Shown: positions 21,387 to 33,608 of the stretch, in pieces
Numbering within the stretch: the first letter of the stretch is position 1
Layout of the letters: each line of letters opens with the position of its first letter
Origin: Oscheius sp. JU75
Taxonomy: Eukaryota > Nematoda > Chromadorea > Rhabditida > Rhabditidae
Length of the DNA: 64,000 bases
NCBI GenBank assembly: GCA_037178855.1
Contig: JASJZC010000002.1
Span: 3,100,001-3,164,000 of the forward strand
Reading direction: 5' to 3'
Notes under the pieces: model-generated
What the model saw: only the letters and a program-made list of their open reading frames with translations
Database searches by the model: none
Told to the model about the DNA's origin: nothing
Program-made: the position numbers and the translations under genes

Positions 21387-23960
21387 ATGTTGCGATCAGC
21401 GACCAGGCTGCTTCCAACGAAGTTATCTTCGGTTCTTGTACAATCAGCAAGTCTTGAGTCATTGGAGGCCGTCAATGACGCACTTAACTTGCAGCTTGTC
21501 CAAGGTAGACTCTTCTCAAAAAGACATAACTTCGAGATTTAGAGTCCGGAGAACAGTCGAGCCTCCTAGTGCCGCTTGTTTGGCTCCGGGATCATTGTCG
21601 GGAGCCGTCTTCGTATAATCATGCTACAAATCAACGTACATCGAATATGGTCAACCTTTTTGAGGAGGCTGTGGTAAAGCGAAAGGAGGATGTGGAGGTC
21701 CATGAACAGTGAGTTGTTGGGATTGTTTTGGCAGAGAGGAATGGACAGGGGCATTAAAACACAATACATGAAGCCTATAGCCACAAAATCAAATGTCACA
21801 ACGGGACACCTGGACAGTCGAAGACGCGTTTTTGATAATTATTTCTAACTATCTTCTCGGTTTGTTCTGCGGATTCTGTGGAGCACCCACAGGTTTTTGT
21901 TCATCTTTTGATTCCTGCTTGCAAATGGCAGCTTCTTGCAGTCTCTTCGCCATTACAAAACGCAAGAAAGTTAGGTGGTTCTACTGTTCACAATGTCATA
22001 ATCATTGTCAGAAGCGTTTACTGACGAAATACAAAAATACGCTGACCTCGGAAGGAAGAAGTGAAGGTAGACGAGAGCACCGGCGACTTCTGGCGAGCAA
22101 ACTGAAGCGAGTTTGCTCTGGCAGTGTTGACAGGACATGACAAGACAGATTTTGACAAAGGACATGGTTTTCTGACAAATTTTGGCAAATCAAAGATAGC
22201 TCTACTCTTTGCAGAAGAACAATTCACATCAACTGGCAGAATGGTCTCAAATCCAAGTACGAGATCGACGAGCTATTAAAATCCTGCCTGAATCGAAATT
22301 TGCCCTCTACTTCCGAAGATATAATGGCTTGGGACGCATCTTGGGACGCTGGAATTCCAAGACTGAATGTGTAAGTACATGATCGTAGACACTGAAAAGG
22401 ATATTCAGATCCGACTTCTCGTTCGCCGAGTTCTGTCAACTCTTTGTCCGCTACGGAGTGGTCATTATCGACGGAATTGAGGCTAATGCTGAAGCCACGG
22501 AGAAACTCTGCAGGGAAATTGCTCCGATTCATGACACCTATTATGGCTCTTTTTGGGTTTTTAGCAATGAGACCAAAGATGTAAGATTCGCCATTTCGAA
22601 GCGTGAAAACTAGAATTAAGGAAGATTACCATGAGGACACTGCCTACGGTCAGCAGGCTATCGGTCCCCACACGGATGGAACATACTTCGAGCAGACCCC
22701 TGGAATCCAGGTAGACTTCGGTGCTTCGAATAGAATGGAAAAGTTTCTAGGTGTTTCACTGTCTGACACCGGCACATGAAGGAGGAGACACGATTCTGGT
22801 CGACGGGAAGAGATGTGTGGATATTTTGAGAGTGGAGAATCCTGCGGCTTACCAGTTACTTACTACGAAACGGGTATGTTATCGATAGAGGGTCTCTACT
22901 TAACTATCAAACCCAAAGTGCAATCCAAAACATAATCACTTCCCAGTGCTTAGATAGGCAAGTGGTCAGGAGGTTTCGGTTTAGTTTAAGTCGGACTATG
23001 ATAGGGTTTGTATTAACGCAAGCGTATAGCTGCTGTGAAATCCAGAGGCCTCACTGTGTTTTATCGGCCTTCGTCCATTTTCGTAGTGTTTATCGTAAAG
23101 TGCATATCAAAAGCAGTTCGTAAGAACAAAAAAATAAAATAAACAGCAGAAAGTCGACCAGTGACCGACATTTTACATTTTCAGACTTAACACTAGTCTT
23201 CTGATTTTATTCTGCTGGTTACTTGTAACCGTTTATTTACCATTGTCGGCATGGTAACTTTTGAAGCAAAAAGGCCGAACAAACACCTGAAATCGAAGCA
23301 AACATAAATTTTTTGTCGGTTCTCAGTTTAAAAAAAGATATGAATTGGGGAGCAAACTACGGTAGAATACTGTAGAATCGTCCCGCCAACTTTCGCAGCT
23401 ATACTCTGACTTTAAGTCAATTTACCTGAATTTGCCAAGAAACTTGACCCATCACAGTACCTATTACAGGTGGACCACCATTACTTGGAGGGAGGAGACG
23501 ACGGAAATGTCCTCAACTGTGTCGGTAGACATCGTCCAGTGATAGAAGTCGATGGTCAAGGGAATCTTGTCCAACTTAGGTAGTCATTATACAGACATAC
23601 TAACCCAAACGTTCAGGTTCAACCCCTACGACCGTGCTCCCTTGAAGAGTCTTCGCTACGACGATCCAGCTTCGGCCAAGGAAACGCTCCAGTTCTACAA
23701 GGCCTACAGTCGTTTCTCGCAGATTTGTCACGATCCTATGAACAGTATACGGACCTCTCTACAACCTGGATCTGTCATCTTCATCGACAATTTTAGAGTT
23801 CTTCACTCGAGGACGGCCTTCAAGGCACTGTTTCCGTAGTAGTCATTTAACTGATGCTCTTTAGGGCTTCCGAGAAATGTCCGGCTGCTACTTGTCAAGA
23901 GACAATTTGTTGGCTAAAGCTCGACCGCATCTCAACAAAGATATTCGATACGCTATATAA
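21387..23960 (+). CDS. TMLHE-like: Trimethyllysine dioxygenase (BBOX/TMLHE family)
   Basis: Fe(II)/2-oxoglutarate oxygenase, likely the first enzyme of carnitine synthesis (trimethyllysine to 3-hydroxy-trimethyllysine) in mitochondria. Nine exons join in phase: 21387-21504, 21543-21708, 22215-22370, 22409-22580, 22621-22710, 22751-22873, 23470-23579, 23617-23824 and 23865-23960, giving 412 residues (human TMLHE 421). The N-terminus is a mitochondrial presequence (MLRSATRLLPTKLSS). The first domain has LVWLRDHCREPSSYNHATNQ. The iron ligands are visible as PHTDGTYFEQ (H and D) and RVLHSR (H). The last intron (23825-23864) starts with GC instead of GT. TMLHE is preferred over the butyrobetaine enzyme because of the presequence and the ATNQR-type segment, but this is not proof. 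Confidence 0.88.
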
Positions 23961-24990
23961 AGGTTCATGGGTTTGGTGTTAGAATCTGGGGTAGTTCGGG
24001 CAACTCAGGTCCGAATCCTCTCAACCTGAGAGTCGATTCGGATTTCTTTGCAACTATGTTGATGTCTGCCGATCGTATTGGATCATCGTCATTGCTATTC
24101 TTCACTGAATCAAGAATCAGTTGCAGTACAATCCAAAGCGCTATTTGATTGAATTGAGTGCCAAGTTCTCGAAGCTTGACTTGTCAGAGATAAACTCTAA
24201 CAAGACTTGACAGGATAAGCCACAGTAGCTGTCATTAGGTCGCCCGTGCTCGCTCTAGATGGTTGCTTCCCCTTTACTCTTTACCCAGATCACGTTGCTC
24301 TTTTCTTTCAAGTCGTCTACCTGAATTAAATCTTTCACAATGATTCTCTCACTTTTCGCTCGGCTTACGGAAATGCTCTTTTTGATCTCAAATCGCATAT
24401 AAGAAACTGGGAGAGGTTCGAGGGTGTTAAAAAAAACAAGTAAACTACCCAAAATTGAAACATCACTCTCAACGGGTTTCTCCTGTGCATTTTTTCAAGT
24501 ATCGGTCTTGAAGCTCGTAAGGGATGAGGAATTTCCAAGGGAGCAGCCACTGCCGAGCAAGACTTTCGAAGCGAGAATGAGACCAAATGATTCCATGAAG
24601 TACAACGACTCTCTCTCTAATCTACGGTGGACCTGTTCTGGATGGCTGTGAAGATACCAATGCTTTCCAACAGTTTCTCTTGCTCGTGAATCATAAGCTG
24701 AAAGTGTCGCTGTCTTGGGGTTAGTGAAAACATTTTTTTTTTCAACGAAAATGTACTGAAAAAGTTGTTAGTTTCTTGTAAAATGTACTCTTCCTTCCTG
24801 ACTATTTTAGGACCATTATTTTCAACCGAACGTCCAACCGAGCCGCATTTCCTTCCCGACGCCGCCCTCCTTTCACAACGCCTCAGAGATTTAAAGCGAC
24901 CTGCTTTTCTTTTAGCTTTTTAGCAGGCTATGATCATTACATTTGTTTTACTCTAAAAGGCACCCCAACAATTTTGGCTTGCAGATCAAG

Positions 24991-27900
24991 ATGGCCACCG
25001 ATATTCTGACTCTTCTTCGAGAGTACTGCATTGGAAACAGGAAGATGAGGTACATCAACTATGTGAGTCTTTTCATTCCCATTCTTTTAAGTGGTGTTGT
25101 GGGTTTCCTTAAATTTCGAAGCAGTGCATGCTGTAGGGTATAGGCTGAAAGACGATACAAAAGAATAGGACTGTGTAGGTAAAGGAGGATTGGTGGGTAC
25201 AAACAAGGCTCGCGGTTGACAGAGAAAAGGGCTAGTCAAAGAACAGTTCACGCAACTTTTGACAGTAAAAAAGGGCCAACTGGACAGAACAGGGTCAAAC
25301 TAAGGAGATAGCCAATGGAGTATAGTTAGTAGTCGAGAAACTGTCTGTAGCTGTAAGATCGATCTAAAAAGCAAAATACAGAATTAGTGGTTAGTCCATG
25401 ACTGACAGAAAGAAGAAACTGTTCCTATTAGTTAATAGACAGAACAGTAACATGGTTGAGAGTGACAGAAAGAGAGACCAGACATGAGTCAACAGCTAAC
25501 TACTGTATCGAAAACTGACATGTTATGTTCCAGAACAACGAGACCTATGCCGCCTTCGATGAGTACGCCTTCCCGAAGAACGCCGACACCCCACTCGCTG
25601 TAAGTCAAAATCTCTTTTTTTCAAACATTCCTCATCATAGGTTTACGGTAAACAGGGAGAGTACTACAATCTGGAGAGTCTAATTTACCTCTGGAACCAC
25701 AAAGATCTCGTCCATACGACCTACGTCAAGGATACGGCTCTGAAGGGTATCGGTGTCGTTACTAGAAGTGACAGACGTGCCATCTTGGACTATCTAAAGG
25801 GTGTAACCAATGAACTTCCCACCACCTACGACTCGTCCTTTCCACCAAGAGCTCCGATCCCGACGAGTCGTTTGAGGGATGAGACGACTACTGAGCCGGA
25901 AAGGAAGAAGCAGAAGCTGGAACCGCAGGCTGAGAAATCGTGAGTCTAGAAATATTTCAGTAGATCGGCAGAGGGAGATAGTCATGGTATAAATAGATAG
26001 GGCAAGAAAGACGCCTAGAGGAGCATTACAAGAGCCAATAAAAGACTAGGTAGACACAGACACATACGAGAGAAGCGTACTATTCGGTGAGCGAGTACTT
26101 TAGACAACGTCTGGATTCCATCCTCAGTGGTGAACCATCGGACTCCAAGCAGATCCGCTCCCTCAATGAGAACCTCGACGCTGACAAGTGAGTATCCTAT
26201 TCCAGTTCTAGCTCAATACCCCACCCTCAGAATCAATCTCCTTCGCAAAAAGAAGCTCCTGAACCAGAAGAACAAGATCGCTGATGTTGGCGACAATGTC
26301 GATATGCTGGCTGTAGCAGCAGCTGCCCCTGAAAAAGAGGTTCGAATGGAGAAGGAGCGCGTCTGGAGAACCCGAGCCAACTGCATGGACAGTATGATCA
26401 AGGACTTTACAAACGTGTTCGACATTCTCAAGACTCTGCAGAAGAAGGAAGACGGGACAGGAGGCCCGGAGAAACCGGCTCCCGCGCCAGTACCTAAAAT
26501 TCCGACCAAGACGGCAAAGGCAGTCCCCGGATACTCACGTTACGATCAGGAAATCTTCACCAAGGTTGGTTTTTGAACAGGACGGATAGTAGACATGATA
26601 AAGTAGGAGGTCAGGAGCTCGGACAAGAGATGAGTCAAGGAAGGGAATAATTTGTACAGACATAGTTATAGAGATGAGAACCAATGTGACGCCTTATCGC
26701 TCAATCAGATTTTAGTCACGAGTCAACCAAAAAAGACAAGAACGATAAGTCATTTTGGCAGAAGCTAAAGACAGGACTTGTCAGAAACAGATGAAGTGAG
26801 AGGGACATCGAAAAGAGATCAGTCATACAACTGTGCGTGTGTGTGTTCAGCTGAACATGGCCTTTCCTAAGACTGTTACTTTTGGCAACAGATTTATCTG
26901 CACGGACCTGAGAAAATGAAATGTTCAGGACACCGGCGCCGACTTCAACATTGACACGGATGTCTCCTTCGTCGGACAAAGCATCAACAATCTTAAATCC
27001 AAACCAACACCCATTCCTACCTCTGCGCCTCCGAAACCAGCTCCCTCCTCTCATCATCCTCATCCCCAATCCGCTGCCAAGCCCAATGAGCCTCCAGCTC
27101 CACGTCGGCGCACCAATCGAACTCCGATCATCATAATTCCGGGCGGAATGGCCGGAACCTTGATCAACATGTATAACGTCCGAGATGTTCTCCAGGACAT
27201 GACTTTCAAGACGCCCGAGGAGAAGAAGGGTGCTGGACAGAAGAGAGAGACAGAGTGTCAGCTGCATAGGAAGAGAGGAGAGGTTACAGGTAACTCTTGG
27301 ATTGAGAAAATGCAAATACAATTCTTCAGTACCCTATCGTGTGATCGAGAACCCACTCCGACTAACTGACGAAGAATGGGATCGAGTGGTTGCCATCTTC
27401 GTCATGGTGAGTACTTTCTAAGATTGCCTTTGAAATATTACGAGTTTTTTTCCCATTATTCTCGTGGACTTGGCATTTTCAAATAGGGATCCAGAAGCAT
27501 AGTTACCGTCATAGAAATCAGAAACACTCGTTTCTATCTCTGCCTCCTTTTGCACTCTTTGCAAATTATTACCAAACTCTCTGAAGAGCTGTTCTATCGA
27601 GAAACCTTGAAGCAGAACCCTTCAAATCATGTACTTTTGAGAAAAGTATGAAAAAGTTTAAAGAATTGCCGCTGCTTATTGTTTCACGACTTCCACAAGC
27701 CAATTCCAGCAATATTGTTCGTTTTTTTAGGGACAATTGACAAAAAGACTCTGTAAAAGTCGTCTAGACTTGATCCGGAAACAAAAGCATTTTCTTCGCA
27801 AAACAAAGATAAACAGCCAACTTTTCAGGGCCCAACCTGGCAATTCAAGGGCTGGAAATGGCAGGGAAATCCCGTGGAGATTTTCTCCCACATCCCAGCT

Positions 27901-28111
27901 TTCCATCTCCACTACGACGACCTAAAGGTAGTTACCCAGCAAACAAGAATCCAAAATAATACTTCAGATCGACAAGAACGTGGCGCAGTGGAGCGTCACC
28001 TTCATCCCTATCTCGCGTACTAAGCGTCACTTGGACAAGGCCCGTTTGGCCAAGTTTTGGGACACCCTGGATCGTCATATCGTCAAGCACAAGAGTCATC
28101 TCCGCCACTAA
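24991..28111 (+). CDS. cdc-73: CDC73/parafibromin, PAF1 complex subunit
   Basis: Nuclear transcription-elongation factor. Nine exons join in phase: 24991-25062, 25534-25599, 25641-25939, 26071-26187, 26231-26564, 26929-27289, 27330-27406, 27829-27927 and 27968-28111, giving 522 residues (human 531). The N-terminal domain starts [13 protein letters not shown]. The middle has [19 protein letters not shown] and YSRYDQEIF. The C-terminal Ras-like domain begins at [20 protein letters not shown] and ends [11 protein letters not shown], both diagnostic for CDC73. A Pro/Ala/His-rich linker sits before that domain. The start of exon 4 is the least certain junction (chosen by phase). Intron 1 is a GACAG-rich island. 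Confidence 0.95.
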
Positions 28112-28276
28112 ACTACCCCTTTCACCCTGTCCTGTATGTAAGATCTCTCATGCTGTAGTTGTCCCACACAAAATGAATCATTTATGTGTATTCTCAGAAG
28201 CGACAAAAAGTGAGAAGAACAGAAAAACTTAAAAAGGATGCACAAGGTTAAAAACTTAACAGGGAAGAAGAATCGT

Positions 28277-29899
28277 TCAGAAGTGATAGTCTTCGTCGAC
28301 GTGGGGCGGAGTCTCGACGGAGGGACGAACTCCACAGCTTGAGATGCGAGGACGAGGAGTCAGCGTGACACGTTCGTCGTCGTTGGCAGCATCCGTGTAG
28401 TTGATCTGGTCGTAGGTCGAAGTGTTCGAACGAGAGCCTGTCATGTCGGTAGGCTGGCGTCGGCGCAAGAGATCAGCGTTGCTAGGAAAAATGGTAAGAT
28501 GGGTTACGAAGAGGCAGACAGATGTCAAATTGGTACGCAAATAAAATAAGCTTTAAAAGGCCTGATCTGCGGACAGATGAGATATGAAAATGCATCAAGG
28601 CAATGTAGTAGGTCAAGCATGACAAAACTCACTTGACAGGAGGACAGAAATTCCTGGGGAAACTGCCGCCAGCCTGATTGGGCAGAAAACGTGAGGCGCG
28701 AAGACTTCTCGCTCGACTCGGGGTCGCATCGTTGCTGGAGAGGAAGTTGAATTTGCTGCCAGTGAAATTATTGTCAGTAGTTCGATTGAAGACGGAATCC
28801 TCGTTGTGGCGCGTGTTGGAGACGACCGACATGGCTCCGCGACGACTCATCATGGAATGATTTTTTGCCTGCTCGAGTAGACTGTCCACGCGGTAGTTGT
28901 CGATGAACGAGTCGGAGATCTCCTGATGCGGGAAGGAGATCAAGTAGGCCATGGAGAAAATGTGCAAAATGACCTGAAACAATTTTTTTAAACAAAAATA
29001 CCACAAAGTTTACTTCAAAGAAGGCGGTGATTGAGAGCAGCATACAGAGAATGAAGGTACGCATCGTGGCAGCTTGCGGATGGGTAGCGGTGGCGTTAAA
29101 ACGCAGAGTGATCGCCGAGACGAGGGTGTAGAACCAGAAGAAGACGATGAAGAGCTGAAAACGTATATTTTTGATTTTCATGATACAAAAGCACTGTCGC
29201 ACAAAAGTGGCCTAAAGGTTAGCGCGACGGACTGCGATCCGAGTCCGGTACCAGACCGAAGACAAATTTAGTACTTTTAAGCGCATCCCGTTAAGTCTAA
29301 ACGACTCGTTTTATAGAAAACTTACCTCAGTAATGATGCTAGGAACGACGGCCAGAATGCAGACAAGGTAGCGGCGGAAGGTCCACTGGAGATGCATTCT
29401 GCGATGACGGCAGTAGAGTGTTGTTAGCACCGAAAGACAGCTGAATTCTTAGATCATTTTTAACGAAAATCAAGGAAGAACCTGAAGAAGGCGATGGCCT
29501 GCATAAAGGAGCAAATGTGCGAGTGATTGTAGGCCATGTTGCCGGGAATCGATCCAGTGATCAGTATTAGCCAATGACAGGTCGATCTACTGCAGCTAAA
29601 CGACGTCACGACGGAGCTGGTCTTGTTCGACCGCTTCTCGCAGAGGTACTCGTACTCGCCGACCTCCAGCTGCATGCTGGCCACGAGTATGATGAAGAGC
29701 ATCACGTGCTTAATCAGAGCGTACCACTGAAGCACAATATATTGAAAACATGAAAATAACAACGAACCTTAATATGGAAACCGCCGGCGACTCGAAAACT
29801 GTTGTACTCCTCCAGGTAGTAGTCGACCTCGTGCGTCGGAGGACGACTGGCTGAACGCTGCACCATTCTGACTGGAGATCCTCGTGTATGCGGATTCAT
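28277..29899 (-). CDS. Multi-pass membrane protein, unidentified
   Basis: Six exons join in phase: 29899-29768, 29726-29482, 29398-29326, 29154-29014, 28973-28633 and 28481-28277, giving 378 residues. About five hydrophobic segments are visible: LIKHVMLFIILVASMQ, HWLILITGSIPGN, YLVCILAVVPSIITE, LFIVFFWFYTLVSAITL, and a long MRTFILCMLLSITAFFEVIL. The loop between the first two is Cys- and Ser-rich; the last ~150 residues are hydrophilic, S/T/N/R-rich and probably cytosolic. The layout is loosely like FRAG1/DRAM proteins, but key motifs are not seen, so I do not assign it. It is tail-to-tail with CDC73, with 165 nt between stops. Confidence 0.75.
29205..29262 (+). other. tRNA-like fragment (possible tRNA-derived element)
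   Basis: The stretch GTGGCCTAAAGGTTAGCGCG (29208-29227) looks like the D-arm and Pol III A box of a eukaryotic tRNA. It is followed by an anticodon-arm-like stem (GGACT ... AGTCC). No T-arm or B box follows and there is no matching acceptor stem, so it is not a complete tRNA. It lies in the third intron of the membrane-protein gene, on the opposite strand. Confidence 0.35.
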
Positions 29900-30195
29900 A
29901 AACTGGCTGAAAAGGACCAAATCAAGTGAGCAAAAGACAAAGATCAGAAATGAGGGGTTTTGACCCGAAACATACCAAAAACAAAAACTGACACCTTTTG
30001 AAGGGGGACAAAGTCCAGACATTTTGTAACAAATTCATGCAAACAACTGGTTGCAGACCACTCCAACTACAGAAAGAATCGAGTCTACTGAATACTTCAT
30101 TTACAAGTATTACACTAAACGGAGCAAAAAGTAGATAAGTAAAAAAAAATACAGGCAATGTATGGCACCAAGTTGGGAAGAAGGGCATATTTCTA

Positions 30196-30446
30196 CTACT
30201 CGAATTCAGGCGTACATTTGTGGAAAATAGTGATAATTTCTCTGGGGGTGAAATCAAGGATGCCGTCCAACATACCTTCCTCGAGGAAGTCGATCCATTC
30301 ATCGACGAGGCATGATGCGAATTTTTTTTCTAAAAACGAACGTTAATACAAAGTATTGGAATAGACCAACCAGATCGTATTTCAGGGTATTTCCAGTATC
30401 GTCTTGTTGCCTCGGAATTCCTGCTTCTTGACGACAAGAATAACAT
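30196..30446 (-). CDS. Small unidentified gene, two exons
   Basis: An exon 30446 to about 30372 and a last exon about 30330-30196 join in phase through a ~41-nt intron. The product of about 69 residues ends in a well-formed helical, acidic C-terminus: CLVDEWIDFLEEGMLDGILD then FTPREIITIF. The last exon looks coding. The first is less sure, because a second frame (FSDVILVVKKQEF, BTB-like at a glance) overlaps it. Confidence 0.4.
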
Positions 30447-31270
30447 CGGAAAAATCTCCGAGCTGTACGGGCGAAGGCATATTACCTGGAAATGCTCGAA
30501 CAATTACTTTTTCTTATATCAGACACCTTACTGGCTGTTCTAGAAGCACAAAACAGAACGGACGGAACAGAAACAAATTGGGCTGTTGAGAAGGTAAGAA
30601 ACACTGGTTTACTGGTAGCAAAACAGCGATAACTATCAATTGCTTTCTTCCTTCTACTCCTGGCTATTTTTTTAAAGAAAAGAATGTAAGAAAAAGGGCG
30701 TAAAAAACAGGAGCAAAGCGGGGAAAACATCGAAATTCGCTGAAAATGCCTGTCAACAGTTTGGGCGCCAATGAGCGCGGGATTTTAAGGAGAGAAAAAT
30801 TAGTCTGGTCTTGAGGATTTTGTTTTCCACAATCGAAAAAAAATCTGCGAATATGTAATTGTGTAAAAACGTTGCTGTCCTATACCTTCCGATCCTTGTT
30901 GACTAACCGGCATTTACAACCAGATTGCGAGCCATGAGGATGCTAATTCGTTTTGATTCGGTCAATTTTGCAATGCCATTTCTTTGTTTCAATTTTAAGA
31001 GTTAATCCATCTTAAGAAACTCGGCATGGCTCCATGCTTACTAGTGCTCCCAACTGCAGGCAACCTAGAAATCGTACTGATTCCCACGTCCAACCCATCT
31101 TTTTGAGTTTCTCTCTTTCTTCACATGGGATAGTCTCAAGATGTTCTATTTTCTTGGGCTAGACTCTACACACACACACTACACAAGCAATGGCAGTGTC
31201 TTCTTGTTTGGACATCTGTCGAAAAGTTCATTTCAAGATGGAAACGTTTATATAATACAATTTCAATAGA

Positions 31271-31728
31271 CTAGAACTTGAAGTTTTGAGTGAAATCGAA
31301 GCGGATATCTTCGTACGGGATGTTCTCAATTTTGATCTCGATTTCGGGTAGCTTAATAGTAGAACCGATGGCGGGCAATTCGCTGAAATTTTTTTCAGTG
31401 ACAGAATAGTGTAAATTTGATGTATTCTCGCTAAAAACTGAACTAACCGTTGGTAGGAAATGTTTGGATTGAGCGACTCATGACTTCTCTTCGCATCGAG
31501 CCTCTTCTGAATCTCAGCCAGTTTCGCCCTCATGTTCACACTTTTTTTGAACTCGTTGGATCGTTTTAAAGCAGCCAGCTCCTTCTCGAGACGCTCGCTG
31601 TTCTTCTTCTCCTCGCTCAGCTGGAGAAGCAGATTAACAACCTCTCCCTGGTATCGCTTCTCGGTTTCCTGGCACTGCAGCTCAGCCTGCTCCAGAACCT
31701 TCTTCAACTGGATAAATGTCATATCCAT
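31271..31728 (-). CDS. Small coiled-coil protein
   Basis: Two exons, 31728-31448 and 31382-31271, join in phase and give 130 residues. The N-terminal 90 residues are a continuous charged coiled coil (QLKKVLEQAELQCQETEKRY, LQLSEEKKNSERLEKELAAL). The C-terminal 40 residues are compact, with alternating I/E (IKLPEIEIKIENIPYEDIRF). I do not recognise it. The clear frame change at a good splice pair supports the model. Confidence 0.65.
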
Positions 31729-31886
31729 TCTTGGGCAATATTTGAGCTGAAAATTGACTATTTTAACTGGAAAACTAGGGAAGGGACGAATCTTCGCTCA
31801 AGACTTGGGATACTTCAAACCGAGATTATCGTGCTGACATAACGCTCTTTTTCCAGAAAATAGCCAATTGTGGTGTCCGAGAACAT

Positions 31887-32083
31887 CGTTTCGATGTTTT
31901 TCCGACTGTTTCAGACGAAAAGAATGACCTAGAATGGCTCAGCAATTAGGTAAAGATCCGAAATTTATATTCTTCTGGGAAAGTGCCAATTTTTTGGGTT
32001 CAGGAATTTTTTGGAAGGTCGCAACGACGTTTTCTGACCGATACAGACGACAGGAACGAACTATAATGGCTGCGCAATGAGGT
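31887..32083 (+). repeat. Imperfect direct duplication
   Basis: A unit of about 60 nt is present twice, at about 31887-31953 and 32022-32083. Both read TTTT-C-(T)GAC-x-G, CAGACGA, then (A)GAA-(T/C)GA-C, (A/T)ATGGCT and GCAAT-(T)AGGT. The copies are diverged. Function unknown. Confidence 0.5.
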
Positions 32084-33600
32084 GAGATGTATAAACTTAC
32101 GGCAGAAACTACCATAACACCTCTAGCACTTTAGCAATAAAACGAACTGTTTCCATCCCCCAGCCACTAACTGCTCTGGCATGCTAATTGTTACTATCTG
32201 TAGCTGGAATCGTGACGATAACATCAACATGTTAGCTCTCTCCTGTCACAACTGCTTGACCTAGACGTCGCGCACAGAGCTGGTCCGAGACACCTCTATC
32301 GCGGTTTGTATCGCTGCCACAAACAACAGATCTTCAGCAGATTGTGGTCTCGAAATAGGACACAGACAATTTTTTTCTTGCTATTCGACCTTCACACTCA
32401 TTTTCATTACCACCTCCCTCGCAAAACGGTTCAAATACAGTGCCGGTGCTATCAAAGGCAGCTCGTAAAGATGTGTCTGATGAGGAGAAGGGTCACTGTG
32501 AGTCAATTACGCAAGAAAAGAGCAGTTAACCGAGACTGTTAACGAGGCGGCTTGGCTCTCTCTCTCTCGTCTAATTACGCAAAATGATCATTTGGGAGAG
32601 GGCAGAAGGTGAAATTTCAATCAACACGTTTCCAAAAGCTAAATTTCACGGAAAAAAACGGAATACTCGACATATAGGATATAGTAACCAGTCTTCTTTT
32701 TCAATTTTCGAGTCAAAATATGGTGCCAACTAAAAACTTAGTCGGTACACGGTATTCCTCGATTCCAAAACCAGCTTCGGATTCAAATCTTCTCTACCCT
32801 AGAGGCACTTCTTACGCGCGCCAATCATGTTTGATCTTCCAGCTGACTTCACAACTGGCACCCTTCTTTTACTTGAAGGGTTACGGTATCGGAAGCAATA
32901 AAAGAGGTCATCCAATGAGCTACGAAAACGACATGCAATAGCAGACTTTGTCGGAGCGCCAGACATTGAGAACAGGATATTGTAGAATTCAAATTTTATT
33001 TAAACGTCACAAAGTTGAGAGCCAGAATGAACACGTAAATCTGCAAAATTGCAGGAACAGTACAAGACACGCAAATGGGTTTAAGAGCACGTTTCGAAGG
33101 TAGGGAGAGAGACCTTATATAGGAGGTGTAAATGTGAAAAATAACATTGGTACAAAGAGAGAGGGTTGTACAAAAAAAACAGGTTCAAACTTCACAGGAT
33201 TTAAACAGCAATGTGTATAGCACAAACCCCGGGCTCATATGTACATAAAAAAAAGTAAGACCAGGGGTATGTGTATGGGAATCTTTGACTAATCACGATC
33301 TGTTCCCCGACTGTGTGGTTGCTTTTCCGGCTGGAGGACAGGGGTAACACTCACTACTATGGCCACGTAGCAGGCACACAGCCGGGGACTCAGAAAAGGG
33401 GAGGGGGTCAAGAAATGAGCGCTAAAACACACCGGGTTCACTTTTTCTTCCAGATTTTTTGGGTCTTGAGGAGAAAATTGGGTAAAACTAATAGACTAGC
33501 TTGGTTTGGGAAAGCTTTTGTGGGATTAGAGGATAGACTTCGCAGAAGCCCCAGATAAATTAGACAGAAGGAGGTTAAAAGTGACAAAATTAAATAGGTA
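32084..33600. other. Intergenic, no supported gene
   Basis: No exon chain found. Several short AT-rich stretches and open frames without splice or motif support. Confidence 0.4.
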
Positions 33601-33608
33601 AAGGGGTT

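Noticed and set aside
21158-21457. PP1-binding protein (KKHVTF motif)
   Set aside because: The frame overlaps the start of the dioxygenase in another register and has no splice continuation; the motif is short and probably chance.
26213-27321. Large minus-strand open frames (98 and 201 codons)
   Set aside because: They are antisense to CDC73 exons 5 and 6, which match the family closely.
28277-29899. FRAG1/DRAM/Sfk1 family assignment for the multi-pass protein
   Set aside because: Helix count is similar but the conserved loop residues could not be found.
30404-30480. BTB domain (FSDVILVVKKQEFRG)
   Set aside because: Only about 20 residues fit and the frame stops at once; an alternative frame joins better to the downstream exon.
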